A stretch of 64,000 nt of DNA, taken from Sphingomonas lacunae. GTDB taxonomy: Bacteria; Pseudomonadota; Alphaproteobacteria; Sphingomonadales; Sphingomonadaceae. A model generated the notes under the pieces. That model was not told the origin of the DNA. It did not search any database and saw nothing but the letters and a program-made list of their open reading frames with translations. Shown one piece after another: positions 38,701 to 46,854 of this stretch (the stretch's first letter is position 1; every line of letters begins with the position of its first letter). The stretch is taken from the NCBI RefSeq assembly GCF_012979535.1, contig NZ_CP053015.1, forward strand, positions 2,170,001 to 2,234,000, in the 5' to 3' direction. Position numbers and translations under genes: made by a program.

Positions 38701-39229
38701 GCGGCGTCCGGCCACCATGGCGGTTCTGGTGGAAGCGGCCAAATGGCGGACTTCCCAGCGTGGCAATCGCTATCTGATGCTGACTTTGTCTGACCGGTCT
38801 GGCCAGTTCCAGTCGAGCTGTTTTGACGATGGTGTGGCAAATACGCTGGAAGCTCTGGCCAATGAGGCACGCTGTGCCCTGCTTGGGGTCGAGCTCGACT
38901 GGCGCGAGGGTGAAGAAGCACCGCGCATTGCCATTCGTTCGGCCAAGTCACTTGATTCGCTTGTCGAGGCGACGCCGTTGCGTCTGACGGTGACTATCGA
39001 CAGTGAGGCGCCTCTGGCTGAACTCAAGCGACTGCTTGGCGGCGTCAACGGCGGACGGGGCGAAGCGGTGATCATGGTGGAACCAGAGGGTGCCGAAGCG
39101 CCCATTGCCATGCTGCGCGTAGGCCGCGATCATGGATTTGATCAGGAACTGGTCCGCCGTATCGAGCGATTGGCGGGAATTCGTGCAGTGGCATTGACCC
39201 TGATGGGGTCAATGGCACAAGCAGCGTAA
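35720..39229 (+). CDS. dnaE: DNA polymerase III alpha subunit
   Basis: The replicative polymerase, 1169 residues. After the N-terminal PHP domain come the polymerase blocks GPGRGSGAGSLVAWSL, MPDFDIDFCETRRGEVI (catalytic aspartates), GLPRHSSTHAAG and RPGPMDNIPSF, the internal clamp-binding motif QGGLF (922-926), and the OB fold with MAVLVEAAKWRTSQRGNRY. The PHP start reads VPLRIFSSFTMLEGAF, where a canonical enzyme has HLHxHSxYS, so the metal-binding histidines seem lost. SD AAGGTGG precedes the ATG by 5 bases. It is 44 bp after the peroxidase gene. Confidence 0.97.
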   Translation: MPYAPFVPLRIFSSFTMLEGAFEPKTIAKQAKKHGFPAAAICDRNGLYGAMSFSDACLDAGVQPIIGSLVSVARPARGDAREGDAPTIDWLALFAQDETGYANLCQIVSQAHLSPEHGEEPHIRFEALEGQTDGLICLTGAGEGALARLLADGQANEAEAYAARLEALFPGRVYIELARRGDAVEEKAESALIDLAYARDLPLVASNPCCFAERDFHAAHDVLLCIAQSAYIESDDRRKSSAEAWLKNAETMEDMFSDLPEALANTLVVAQRCAVRAPTRKPILPSIAGDREGEAAQLREDARAGLCERLRVYAPGMDDAALEAAYPDYFQRLTFEADIIAEMGFPGYFLIVADFIKWAKAHDIPVGPGRGSGAGSLVAWSLTITDLDPLKLGLLFERFLNPERVSMPDFDIDFCETRRGEVIRYVQEKYGRDTVAQIITFGTMKARAVLKDTGRVLQMGYNQVDRLAKLVPNHPTDPWDLERALNGVPELHAEYKQQDGVRRLFDMAKRLEGLPRHSSTHAAGVVIGDRPLAQLVPLYRDPRSDMPVTQFDMKYVEGAGLVKFDFLGLKTLSVLREAVRLLERRGVTINLDTLAWDDPSVYELLQRGDTVGVFQLESEGMRRTLSAVRPSNFGDIIALVSLYRPGPMDNIPSFGRRKNGQEEIVWPHPLLEPILSETYGIFVYQEQVMQAAQVLAGYSLGGADLLRRAMGKKKQEEMDAQRATFVEGCERVNQIPAAKANELFDLIDKFAGYGFNKSHAAAYALLAYQTAWLKAHYPHEFYAASMSFDIDQTDKLSVFVDDARRLDVAVAGPCINASEASFSVEPDGEGWRVRYGLGGLKGVGEKAMEQLVAERAAKGSFASLDDFAERVDPRLLNRRQIEALAAGGAFDCVHPERAAVHGGAEVLLATAASAADARATGQGGLFGGDVLTMPAVHLPKVEPWSMAEAMAKEKDAFGFYFSAHPVSRYQALAQSLRARTWGELAASTPAPPGERRPATMAVLVEAAKWRTSQRGNRYLMLTLSDRSGQFQSSCFDDGVANTLEALANEARCALLGVELDWREGEEAPRIAIRSAKSLDSLVEATPLRLTVTIDSEAPLAELKRLLGGVNGGRGEAVIMVEPEGAEAPIAMLRVGRDHGFDQELVRRIERLAGIRAVALTLMGSMAQAA

Positions 39230-39277
39230 GGAAAAGTCCCGAACACGGGAAGACGACAAAAGAGTGGAGAGAGACAG

Positions 39278-40885
39278 ATGCCCATTGGTGGAATTCAACA
39301 GCAACCGTTGGTCGTCAACAGCCTGATAGACCATGCCGCGCGGGAACATGGCGCGCGTGAAATTGTAACCTATTGGGCAGATGGCACACTTGAACGGTCA
39401 AGCTGGGGCGATATCCATCTGCTGGCCCGCAAAATGGCCCAGGCTCTGGTGCGTCTGGGCATGGGCAAGGGCGATCGCATAGCGACGCTTGCCATGAATC
39501 ATATGCACCATCTTGCCGCCTGGTACGGCGCGGCGGGGATGGGCGGCGTGTTGCATACCGTCAACCCGCGCCTGTTTGACGAGCAACTCGTCTATATCAT
39601 GAACCATGCATCTGACCGTGTCCTGTTGTTCGACCGGGCATTTCTGCCGATCGTCGAGCGGTTGCGACCGCAACTCAATACGATCGAGCATTTCATCCTG
39701 TTCGACAGTGCCGCCGAGGGCGATTATCTGGGCTTCCGCGAATGGGTTGGCGCAGAGGATGGCCATTACAGCTGGGTCGAGCTGGCCGAAAGTGATCCGT
39801 GCGGCCTGTGCTACACCAGCGGCACGACCGGCAATCCCAAGGGCGTGCTCTATCTGCACCGGTCGAACGTGTTGCATGCGCTGGCGGAAATGCAGCCGGA
39901 CGTCTTCGATCTTTCGGCCAGGGCCGTGGCGCTGCCGGTTGTCCCGATGTTCCATGCCAACGCGTGGGGTCTGCCTTATGCGGCGGCGGCAGCTGGCGCC
40001 AAGCTCGTCTTTTCCTGCACCAATGACGCCACGGTCCTGTGGAAGCTGATCCGCGAGGAGAAGGTGACGCACAGCGCGGGCGTGCCGACAGTGTGGCTGT
40101 CGATGTTCGCCGATCTGGATACCAATGGCGGCGATTATGCGCGGCTGCGCCATGTTGTCATTGGTGGATCGGCGGCACCGCGCGCGATGATCGAGCGACT
40201 TATGCGCGCTGGCATCACCGTAGCCCATGCATGGGGCATGACCGAAACCAGCCCGATCGGCACAATGGGTGCCCGCCCCTATAACTGGGATGACATGAGC
40301 TTTGACGAGCAGGTGGACATGGTCACCAAACAGGGAAGGGTTCCCTATGGTGTCGAACTGCGCGTTGTGGACGACAATGATGAGGTCCTGCCGCGCGATG
40401 GCACGTCCAGTGGTCGTTTACAGATCCGCGGTCACTGGATCATCCAGCGCTATTTCGAGGCAGAGGCAGATGCGGCCGATGCCGATGGCTGGTTCGATAC
40501 GGGGGATGTGGCGATGATCCACCCGGACGGCGTCATGCAGATCACTGACCGCGCCAAGGATGTGATCAAGTCCGGCGGCGAATGGATCAGCTCGATTGAA
40601 CTGGAAAATGCCGCGATGGGTGCACCCGGCGTTGCGGAGGCCGCCGCTGTGGGCGTTCCCCATCCGAAATGGGATGAACGTCCGCTGTTGCTGGTCGTGC
40701 GCAAGCCGGGCAGCAGCGTGACCGCAGACGAAATCAACGCCCACCTGGTCAACCATGTTGCAAAATGGTGGCTGCCCGACGAGATCAAGTTCGTCGACAG
40801 CCTGCCGCACACAGCCACCGGCAAGCTGCTCAAGCGCCAGCTGCGCGACGAATACAAGAGCTACAAGCTGGCGAACCTAGGATGA
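39278..40885 (+). CDS. Acyl-CoA ligase (medium/long-chain fatty acid type)
   Basis: It activates a carboxylic acid to its CoA ester via an acyl-adenylate. The 535-residue protein has the P-loop [14 protein letters not shown], the adenylate motif [11 protein letters not shown], the hinge [15 protein letters not shown] and the C-terminal catalytic Lys in [13 protein letters not shown]. Length and motifs fit the FadD/alkK-type group; chain length is not predictable. Its TGA overlaps the next ATG (ATGA), and the run continues into a DUF1330-type gene and a nitronate-monooxygenase-like gene. Confidence 0.92.
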   Translation: MPIGGIQQQPLVVNSLIDHAAREHGAREIVTYWADGTLERSSWGDIHLLARKMAQALVRLGMGKGDRIATLAMNHMHHLAAWYGAAGMGGVLHTVNPRLFDEQLVYIMNHASDRVLLFDRAFLPIVERLRPQLNTIEHFILFDSAAEGDYLGFREWVGAEDGHYSWVELAESDPCGLCYTSGTTGNPKGVLYLHRSNVLHALAEMQPDVFDLSARAVALPVVPMFHANAWGLPYAAAAAGAKLVFSCTNDATVLWKLIREEKVTHSAGVPTVWLSMFADLDTNGGDYARLRHVVIGGSAAPRAMIERLMRAGITVAHAWGMTETSPIGTMGARPYNWDDMSFDEQVDMVTKQGRVPYGVELRVVDDNDEVLPRDGTSSGRLQIRGHWIIQRYFEAEADAADADGWFDTGDVAMIHPDGVMQITDRAKDVIKSGGEWISSIELENAAMGAPGVAEAAAVGVPHPKWDERPLLLVVRKPGSSVTADEINAHLVNHVAKWWLPDEIKFVDSLPHTATGKLLKRQLRDEYKSYKLANLG

Positions 40886-41319
40886 GCGGCGAGGCGCATA
40901 TCGACCCCACGCGGGCGGCGTTTGACGCGTTCAAGGCGCTGCCCCGCGACGAGCCAATCTGGATGCTCAATCTGGTGCGTTATCGCGACCTGGCGGATTA
41001 TCCCGAAGGCCATGCACTGCACGGGCAGGGGTTTAGCGGAGCCGAAGCCTATCGCCTTTATGGCGAAGACAGTGATCCGATCTTTTCCCGCGTGGGCGGC
41101 AAGGTGGTCTGGCGCGGAGCGATGCAGTTGATGCTGACCGGTCCGGCGGACGAACAATGGGACACGATCTTCATTGCCCATTATCCGACCGCCGGCGCCT
41201 TTCTCGCCATGGTCACCGACCCTGATTATCGGGAGGCGGTCAAACACAGGCAGGCAGCAGTGCTGACCAGCCGTCTGGTGCGGATGCAGTCGCTTGATAC
41301 GAGTGGCGGCTTTGCTTGA
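40882..41319 (+). CDS. DUF1330-type ferredoxin-like fold protein
   Basis: The 145-residue protein starts with [14 protein letters not shown] and carries the dimeric alpha-beta barrel pattern: PIWMLNLVRYRDLADYP, GAEAYRLYG, WDTIFIAHYPTAGAFLAMVTDPDYREAVKHR. That last block is the usual DUF1330 hallmark. No reaction is established for the family. It overlaps the acyl-CoA ligase by 4 bases and the following gene by one base (TGATG), implying a shared pathway, perhaps degradation of an aliphatic compound. Confidence 0.75.
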   Translation: MSGEAHIDPTRAAFDAFKALPRDEPIWMLNLVRYRDLADYPEGHALHGQGFSGAEAYRLYGEDSDPIFSRVGGKVVWRGAMQLMLTGPADEQWDTIFIAHYPTAGAFLAMVTDPDYREAVKHRQAAVLTSRLVRMQSLDTSGGFA

Positions 41320-42335
41320 TGGCTGACAGCGTGGGAGCCTCTCTCCATACAAGACTGACTCGCCGATTTGACCTCACGACGCCCTTGGCGCTGGCGCCGA
41401 TGGCAATGGGATCAGGCGGCGCACTGGCTGCTGCCTGGGCTAAAGCAGGCGCCTTGGGTCTGGTGGGTGGCGGCTATGGCGAACTCGACTGGACGGCGCG
41501 CGAATATACTCTGGCAGCAGACGCGTTGGCGGGTGATGCGGCGGCCACGCATCGCCTTGGCTGCGGGTTCATCAGCTGGAGGCTGGAGCAGGACGCGAGC
41601 GCTTTTGACTGGCTTTTGGACCAGCCAGCAAGGCCAGCGGCGGTAATGCTGTCCTTTGGAGACCCAACGCCATGGGTCAGACGGCTCCGCGACCGAGGCA
41701 TTGCCGCCCTGTGCCAAATCCAGTCGGTGGCGCAATTGCAGCAAGCGGTTGATGCAGGGGCAGACGGCATTGTGGCGCAAGGCGGTGAGGCGGGGGGCCA
41801 TGGCGCGCGGACTGACGGCGCGCGCGGCACCTTTACGCTGGTGCCTGAGCTTGCCGATCGGTTGGCGGCCGTGGCGCCGGAGACGCTGCTGCTGGCGGCG
41901 GGCGGCATTGCCGATGGACGCGGTCTCGCCGCAGCACTAGTGCTGGGCGCCGATGGTGCGCTGATCGGCAGCCGGGCGTGGGTGACCACGGAATCGCTGG
42001 CGTCGACCGGTGCCAAGGCGCAGGCAGTGGCAACTGGGGGCGATGAGACGGCGCGCAGCGGCATCTTTGACATATTGCGCCGCAAGAACTGGCCCGCCGA
42101 CTATGGATTTCGTGCAATCCGTAATGCGATGCACCGGCAGTGGGAGGGGCGTGAGGCGGACCTCCGCGCCGACCCGGAACCGGCGATTGCCCTCTTTGAA
42201 GCTGGGGTTAAGTCGGCAGATTTTGATCGCGCCAATGTGACTGTTGGTGAAGCGACGGGCCTGATCAATGATGTGCCGAACAGCGCCGCACTGGTAACGC
42301 GCATGACCGCCGAGGCCGCGGCATTGTTACCCTGA
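41319..42335 (+). CDS. Nitronate monooxygenase-like (2-nitropropane dioxygenase family) flavoprotein
   Basis: FMN-dependent TIM-barrel protein of 338 residues. The family's FMN and catalytic segment IVAQGGEAGGHGAR contains the conserved His. The phosphate-binding part is LLAAGGIADGRGLAAALVLGADGALIGSRAW. Family members oxidise alkyl nitronates, but many in acyl-CoA ligase operons have other or unknown roles. The start is ATG at 41319, overlapping the previous stop by one base. The N-terminal region is somewhat divergent (LAPMAMGSGGALAAA). Confidence 0.85.
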   Translation: MADSVGASLHTRLTRRFDLTTPLALAPMAMGSGGALAAAWAKAGALGLVGGGYGELDWTAREYTLAADALAGDAAATHRLGCGFISWRLEQDASAFDWLLDQPARPAAVMLSFGDPTPWVRRLRDRGIAALCQIQSVAQLQQAVDAGADGIVAQGGEAGGHGARTDGARGTFTLVPELADRLAAVAPETLLLAAGGIADGRGLAAALVLGADGALIGSRAWVTTESLASTGAKAQAVATGGDETARSGIFDILRRKNWPADYGFRAIRNAMHRQWEGREADLRADPEPAIALFEAGVKSADFDRANVTVGEATGLINDVPNSAALVTRMTAEAAALLP

Positions 42336-42345
42336 TTGGACGTTT

Positions 42346-43437
42346 TCAGAACAATCGCATCTGTCCGTTGCGTTCTGGCGGCGTGAACTGGGTGCAGTCC
42401 AGATCAACTGGTGGAGTGTCGAGGTCGTAGGCGCGGATGGCGCGTTTGAAACGGGCGCGGATAAGATCGGCCCAAACACCAGTCCCCTTCATCCGCGTCG
42501 CAAAATTGGGATCATTATCGCGCCCGCCGCGTATGTCCTGAATGATGCTCATCACGCGGGCGGCGCGATCAGGGAAATGGGCGTCGAGCCATTGGCGAAA
42601 CAGGGGCGCTACTTCGTGTGGCAGGCGGACGACGATGTAGGTGGCGCGGTAGGCGCCCGCGTTGGCCGCCGCAGCGAGGATGCGCTCCATTTCATGATCG
42701 GTGATGGAGGGGATCACCGGCGAAACATTGACCTGTACCGGGACTCCTGCCTTGGCCAGCGCCTCGATCGCCTTCAGCCGTTTGGCCGGATGCGGCGCGC
42801 GCGGTTCAAGCGAGCGGGCAATTGCGGCGTCGAGCGTGGTGACCGACAGCGACACGCACAAGAGCTTACGCGAGGCCATCTCAGCCAGCAGGTCGAGATC
42901 ACGCAGGATGCGATCGCTCTTGGTGGTGATGATCAGCGGATGACCGGTTTCCGAGAGGATTGCGAGCAACTGCCGGGTAATCTGCCACTCGCGCTCGATC
43001 GGTTGATAGCCGTCAGTATTGGTGCCCATGGCGAGCGGCGCGACCCGGTAGCCTGGCGCTGATAATTCGCGCCGCAACAGTTGAGCCGCATCGGGCTTTA
43101 CCGTCAGTCGTGTTTCGAAATCGAGACCGGGGGAAAGGTCCAGAAAGGCGTGTGTCGGCCGGGCATAGCAATAGATGCACCCATGTTCGCAGCCGCGATA
43201 GGCATTGATCGAGCGGTCAAAGCCGATGTCGGGTGAGCTGTTGCGGGCGATGATGGTGCGCGGCCGTTCGAGGCTGACGGTCGTCGAAGGCGCGGTGGGC
43301 TCCCCATCCACTGACTGGCGCTCGTCGAGCCAATCGCCATCGGCCTCCCGCACGGGCAGCGAAAAGCGGCGCGACGACTGGTTGGACGGTGCGCCTCGCC
43401 CAGGGATCGCAGGGGGGAGAGGAGGCGCGCCGTCCAT
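42346..43437 (-). CDS. Radical SAM protein of the PA0069/Rv2578c family
   Basis: The 363-residue protein has the [4Fe-4S]-binding CEHGCIYCYAR (CxxxCxxC), with SINAYRGC just before it as in this family. Other conserved blocks are GTNTDGYQPIERE, TKSDRILRD, LEPRAPHPAKRL and VNVSPVIPSITD. The reaction is not known to me; the family resembles spore photoproduct lyase in parts, but nothing here proves DNA repair. The N-terminal 40 residues are Pro/Ser/Arg rich. It is convergent with the nitronate-type gene and separated from rsmD by 76 bp. Confidence 0.88.
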   Translation of the reverse strand: MDGAPPLPPAIPGRGAPSNQSSRRFSLPVREADGDWLDERQSVDGEPTAPSTTVSLERPRTIIARNSSPDIGFDRSINAYRGCEHGCIYCYARPTHAFLDLSPGLDFETRLTVKPDAAQLLRRELSAPGYRVAPLAMGTNTDGYQPIEREWQITRQLLAILSETGHPLIITTKSDRILRDLDLLAEMASRKLLCVSLSVTTLDAAIARSLEPRAPHPAKRLKAIEALAKAGVPVQVNVSPVIPSITDHEMERILAAAANAGAYRATYIVVRLPHEVAPLFRQWLDAHFPDRAARVMSIIQDIRGGRDNDPNFATRMKGTGVWADLIRARFKRAIRAYDLDTPPVDLDCTQFTPPERNGQMRLF

Positions 43438-43513
43438 GGTCCCGGATTAGCGGGTTAATTCGAACATAACAAGAACATTCCTCCCAACAGGGCAGCAAAT
43501 ATGCAGTTTGGCT

Positions 43514-44062
43514 CTAGTCCATGCGGTAGAGGTGAAGCTCGGCCTTGCCGACTTTGCGGCTGACGAGATGGGAGAGTGTGGCGCATTGGGGCACATAGCC
43601 ATGACCTGTTTCTACGCTGACCATGGTGCCGGGGGCGGTCCAGCCGCGCGAGACGAGCTGGTCAAGCAGTGCATCAAGCCCATCCTGTGCATAGGGTGGA
43701 TCGAGCAGGATCAGATCGAACGGCTTGGTTTGCTCGGCCAGGGTGAGGGCAGAGACCTGGCGAATCTCTGCGCCCTTGGCGGCGAGGCTGGCAACATTGG
43801 TGCGGATGGCCGCGATGGCGTCTCGATCGGTGTCGACAAAAAGACAGGAGGCGGCGCCACGCGACAATGCCTCTAGCCCGAGCGCTCCCGATCCGGCGAA
43901 CAGGTCAGCCACGCTGAGCCCGGTGAAGCCGCCGAGCCGGCTGGTCAGCATCGAAAAGAGAGTTTCGCGCGCGCGATCAGCGGTCGGACGGGTGGTTGCT
44001 CCGGCGGGAGCCACCAGCTTGCGTCCGCGCCATGCGCCCGCGATGATACGCATTCCCGCCAT
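43514..44062 (-). CDS. rsmD: 16S rRNA (guanine-966-N2)-methyltransferase
   Basis: RsmD methylates G966 of 16S rRNA during 30S assembly. The 182-residue protein has the family start MRIIAGAWRGRKL, the SAM loop LFAGSGALGLEALSRGA and the catalytic DPPY in LILLDPPYAQDG. I choose the ATG at 44062 (MAGMRII), with GAGG eight bases upstream; 44053 is also possible. It lies 9 bp after rluB on the same strand, so two RNA-modification genes are likely co-transcribed. Confidence 0.94.
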   Translation of the reverse strand: MAGMRIIAGAWRGRKLVAPAGATTRPTADRARETLFSMLTSRLGGFTGLSVADLFAGSGALGLEALSRGAASCLFVDTDRDAIAAIRTNVASLAAKGAEIRQVSALTLAEQTKPFDLILLDPPYAQDGLDALLDQLVSRGWTAPGTMVSVETGHGYVPQCATLSHLVSRKVGKAELHLYRMD

Positions 44063-44071
44063 TGCCAAGCC

Positions 44072-45208
44072 TCAGTCAGCCATGCCGAGGCCGTTGAGCA
44101 GGCGCACAACCTCCTGCGGCGGCGATTCCTCGACATCGCCGGGAGCCGAACTGCCTAGCACGAACTGGCCGTAGCGAACGCGAATGAGGCGCGAGACTTG
44201 CAGCCCGAAATATTCGAGCACGCGGCGGACTTCGCGGTTCTTGCCCTCGGTCAGGGTCAGTTCGATCCACTGGTTGCGTCCGGTGCTGCGCTCCAGATTG
44301 GCGTCGATACGGCCATAGCGGACGCCCTCGATGGTGATGCCTTCGGCGAGATCCTCCAGCTGCTGCTGGGTGATCGGGCCAAAGGTGCGGGCGCGATAGG
44401 TGCGCTCGATGCCGGTGGCGGGTAGTTCGAGTTTGCGTTTGAGGGCTCCGTCATTGGTCAGCAGCAGCAGGCCCTCGGTATTGAGGTCAAGCCTGCCCAC
44501 TGGCATCAGACGCGGCAAGCCTTCGGGCAGGACATCATAGATTGTCTTGCGGCCGGAAAAGTCCCGCTCGGCGGTCAGCGTGCCGTTGGGCTTGTGGAAC
44601 AGGAAGAGTCGCGTCGCTTCGGTTGCGCCGACCGCTTTGCCGTCGACCGTGACGCCCTTGAGGTCTGCGAGCAGGGTCGCGGGCTTGGTAACCGGCTGAC
44701 CATTGAGCGCAATGCGGCCCTCCTCGATCATCCGTTCAATGTCGCGGCGTGAGGCGACACCGGCGCGGGCGAGCAGCTTGGCGATGCGGTGCAAGCCGTC
44801 ATCGCGTTCACTCTTCAGCCTGACGGGTGCGTTGGCGGGCGCTGATGAGCGGACAGCCGCAGGACGTGGCGAGCGGGCTGGCGCACCGGCAGGCCGGGAC
44901 GGCCGTCCGACAGCTTCGCTGCCATCGGCGCGGATGCGGGGTGCCCCCTTGGCCGGAGCCTTGCGCGCAGGGGGCTGGATTTCGCCCTTTGGAGCATGAC
45001 GCGCGGCGCCCCTGGTGGATACGCGAGCGCCTCGGCGGTCGGGTGCATCGCCGTCAACGGACCGATTGGTGCCCAGCCTGTCTTCCGTGCGGTCTTGAGC
45101 GCGAGAGCGGCCCGGATTGCGAGGGCTCGGCACAGCGCGTCCTCTGCCAGGTGCACCGGTTTTACCAGGGCCAGAGGGTCGACGGGGGCCGGTGGGGCGG
45201 GAAGGCAA
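44072..45208 (-). CDS. rluB: RsuA/RluB-family pseudouridine synthase with long basic N-terminal extension
   Basis: It makes a pseudouridine in rRNA; by family and length RluB (23S U2605) is likelier than RsuA. The 378-residue protein has a disordered Arg/Pro/Ala-rich extension (about 1-130), then an S4 RNA-binding domain (LARAGVASRRDIERMIEEG) and the catalytic domain with Asp in VGRLDLNTEGLLLLTNDG, and GKNREVRRVLEYFG near the end. Extensions of this type are common in alphaproteobacteria. It precedes rsmD with a 9-bp gap. Confidence 0.93.
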   Translation of the reverse strand: MPSRPTGPRRPSGPGKTGAPGRGRAVPSPRNPGRSRAQDRTEDRLGTNRSVDGDAPDRRGARVSTRGAARHAPKGEIQPPARKAPAKGAPRIRADGSEAVGRPSRPAGAPARSPRPAAVRSSAPANAPVRLKSERDDGLHRIAKLLARAGVASRRDIERMIEEGRIALNGQPVTKPATLLADLKGVTVDGKAVGATEATRLFLFHKPNGTLTAERDFSGRKTIYDVLPEGLPRLMPVGRLDLNTEGLLLLTNDGALKRKLELPATGIERTYRARTFGPITQQQLEDLAEGITIEGVRYGRIDANLERSTGRNQWIELTLTEGKNREVRRVLEYFGLQVSRLIRVRYGQFVLGSSAPGDVEESPPQEVVRLLNGLGMAD

Positions 45209-45438
45209 GGCGGTTTTCCTGTCGTGTTGCGGTGGAGCAAGGCCACATATGGGTCAGTGGCATTGCTATGCAGCAACCGGCCGCTGTTGGCGAGCAGATT
45301 GGCGGTCATGATCCGCTGGAACTGCAAGCACAGCTGTCCCTCGGGGCGTCTCCGCACCTCTTGGCCGATAGAACATGCGAGGGGCTGGCCTTTTGGCGCA
45401 ACCATGGTAGCACCATTGCCCGACAAGGGGGAAATCAG

Positions 45439-46842
45439 ATGAGCCATAACGACCCGCAATCGCAGACCGCCGGTTGGCTGGATTCGATCAGGCCCTATAC
45501 CGAGCGCGGGCCGATTGCGGCATTGTTACTTGGCATTTCTTCCGGCTTCCCCTTTGCAATGATCGCCGCGACCTTGACCACTAGGCTTGCACAGGATGGC
45601 TTCTCTAAATCCTCCGTGACGGCGTTCAGCCTCGCCTTCCTCGTGTATAATCTCAAGCCTTTCTGGGCCTGGGCCGTCGACGCGGTGCGCCTGCCATTCA
45701 TTGGCCGGTTGGGGCAGCGGGTTTCGTGGATGCTGCTGGCGGCTGCTTTTGTGGTCTTTGCTGTCGTCAATCTTGGTCTGGTTGATCCCCGCGCGGTCGG
45801 CCAGTCTCCGGTGGGTCAGTTGATGGTGTGGTTTGGCCTCAATCAGACCGGTGAATTCGCCGCCCTTTTTGAAATGGCGGTTGGAGCGGTGCTGGTCGGC
45901 TTTGCCGGGGCGACATTCGATATCGTCATCGATGCCTATCGCATTGAAGTGCTGAGGCCGGACCAGCTGGGCGTTGGCGCGGGCATGAGCCAATATGGCT
46001 GGCGACTGGGCTCTGCCGGTGCTGGTGCACTGGCTCTGATCGTCGCGGCACGGGAAGGATGGAGCGCGGCCTATGCCATATGCGCATTGCTCGCACTGCC
46101 TGCCGTCATGGCGGTTCTGTGGCTGGGGGAACCCGAGCGTTATCGTGACGCAGTCAAGAAGGTCGGCGGTATCAGCATCATCCAGGGCATTGTCGGTCCC
46201 TTCGCCGAGTTTTTCAGCCGTCATGGCGCTTGGCTGGTGCTGTTGTTCATCCTGTTGCACAAGATTGGCGACACGCTGGCCAACCTGACACTGCGCCTGT
46301 TGCTTGAGGATCTGGGCTTCACCAATGACGAGATCGCCATTTACGATGTCGGCATCGGCTTTTGGGCGTTCCTGATCGGTATTTTTGCTGGCGGCATCCT
46401 TTACGCGCGGCTGGGTCTGAAGCGGTCAGTCATTCTCAGCCTGGTTCTGATGGCGGTGTCCAACCTCAGCTTTGCGCTGCTCGCGGCGGCCGGAAAGAGC
46501 AATCTCGGGCTGGCGGCTGCCATCACGTTCGAGAATGTCGCAAGCGGTATCGGCGGGGTCGTTCTGGTCGCCTATTTTTCGGCGCTGTGTGACCTGCGCT
46601 TCACGGCGGCCCATTACGCGCTGATCAGCTCTGCCACCAGCATCGTCGGACGGTTCCTGACCGGGACAACAGCTGGGGCGATGATGGAGCAGCTGGGCAA
46701 TGTCCAATTCTATCTGTTGACGACGGCAGCGGCTTTGCCGGGCATCATGCTGTTCTGGATGATGATGCGCAGCGGGCTGGCTGATTCCTCGGTTGGGACA
46801 GCGGGACAGCGACAGAACGGTCCCGGCGAACCGGCGGGATAA
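45439..46842 (+). CDS. AmpG-like major facilitator superfamily transporter
   Basis: The 467-residue protein has about twelve membrane helices. AmpG-type marks include LLLGISSGFPFAMIAATL near the start, YNLKPFWAWAVD, ATFDIVIDAYRIE, SQYGWRLGSAGAGAL and YFSALCDLRFTAAHYAL. AmpG imports muropeptides for cell-wall recycling, but the group also includes paralogues of unknown substrate, so recycling is inferred. The ATG at 45439 follows AGGGGG by 7 bases. A much longer frame upstream lies antisense to rluB and is not real. Convergent with folC. Confidence 0.85.
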   Translation: MSHNDPQSQTAGWLDSIRPYTERGPIAALLLGISSGFPFAMIAATLTTRLAQDGFSKSSVTAFSLAFLVYNLKPFWAWAVDAVRLPFIGRLGQRVSWMLLAAAFVVFAVVNLGLVDPRAVGQSPVGQLMVWFGLNQTGEFAALFEMAVGAVLVGFAGATFDIVIDAYRIEVLRPDQLGVGAGMSQYGWRLGSAGAGALALIVAAREGWSAAYAICALLALPAVMAVLWLGEPERYRDAVKKVGGISIIQGIVGPFAEFFSRHGAWLVLLFILLHKIGDTLANLTLRLLLEDLGFTNDEIAIYDVGIGFWAFLIGIFAGGILYARLGLKRSVILSLVLMAVSNLSFALLAAAGKSNLGLAAAITFENVASGIGGVVLVAYFSALCDLRFTAAHYALISSATSIVGRFLTGTTAGAMMEQLGNVQFYLLTTAAALPGIMLFWMMMRSGLADSSVGTAGQRQNGPGEPAG

Positions 46843-46854
46843 GCTTGGCCAGCG

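Noticed and set aside
44827..45438. Upstream extension of the AmpG-like gene
   Set aside because: The extra 204 codons lie antisense to rluB, and the ATG at 45439 has a proper ribosome site and the family's N-terminus.
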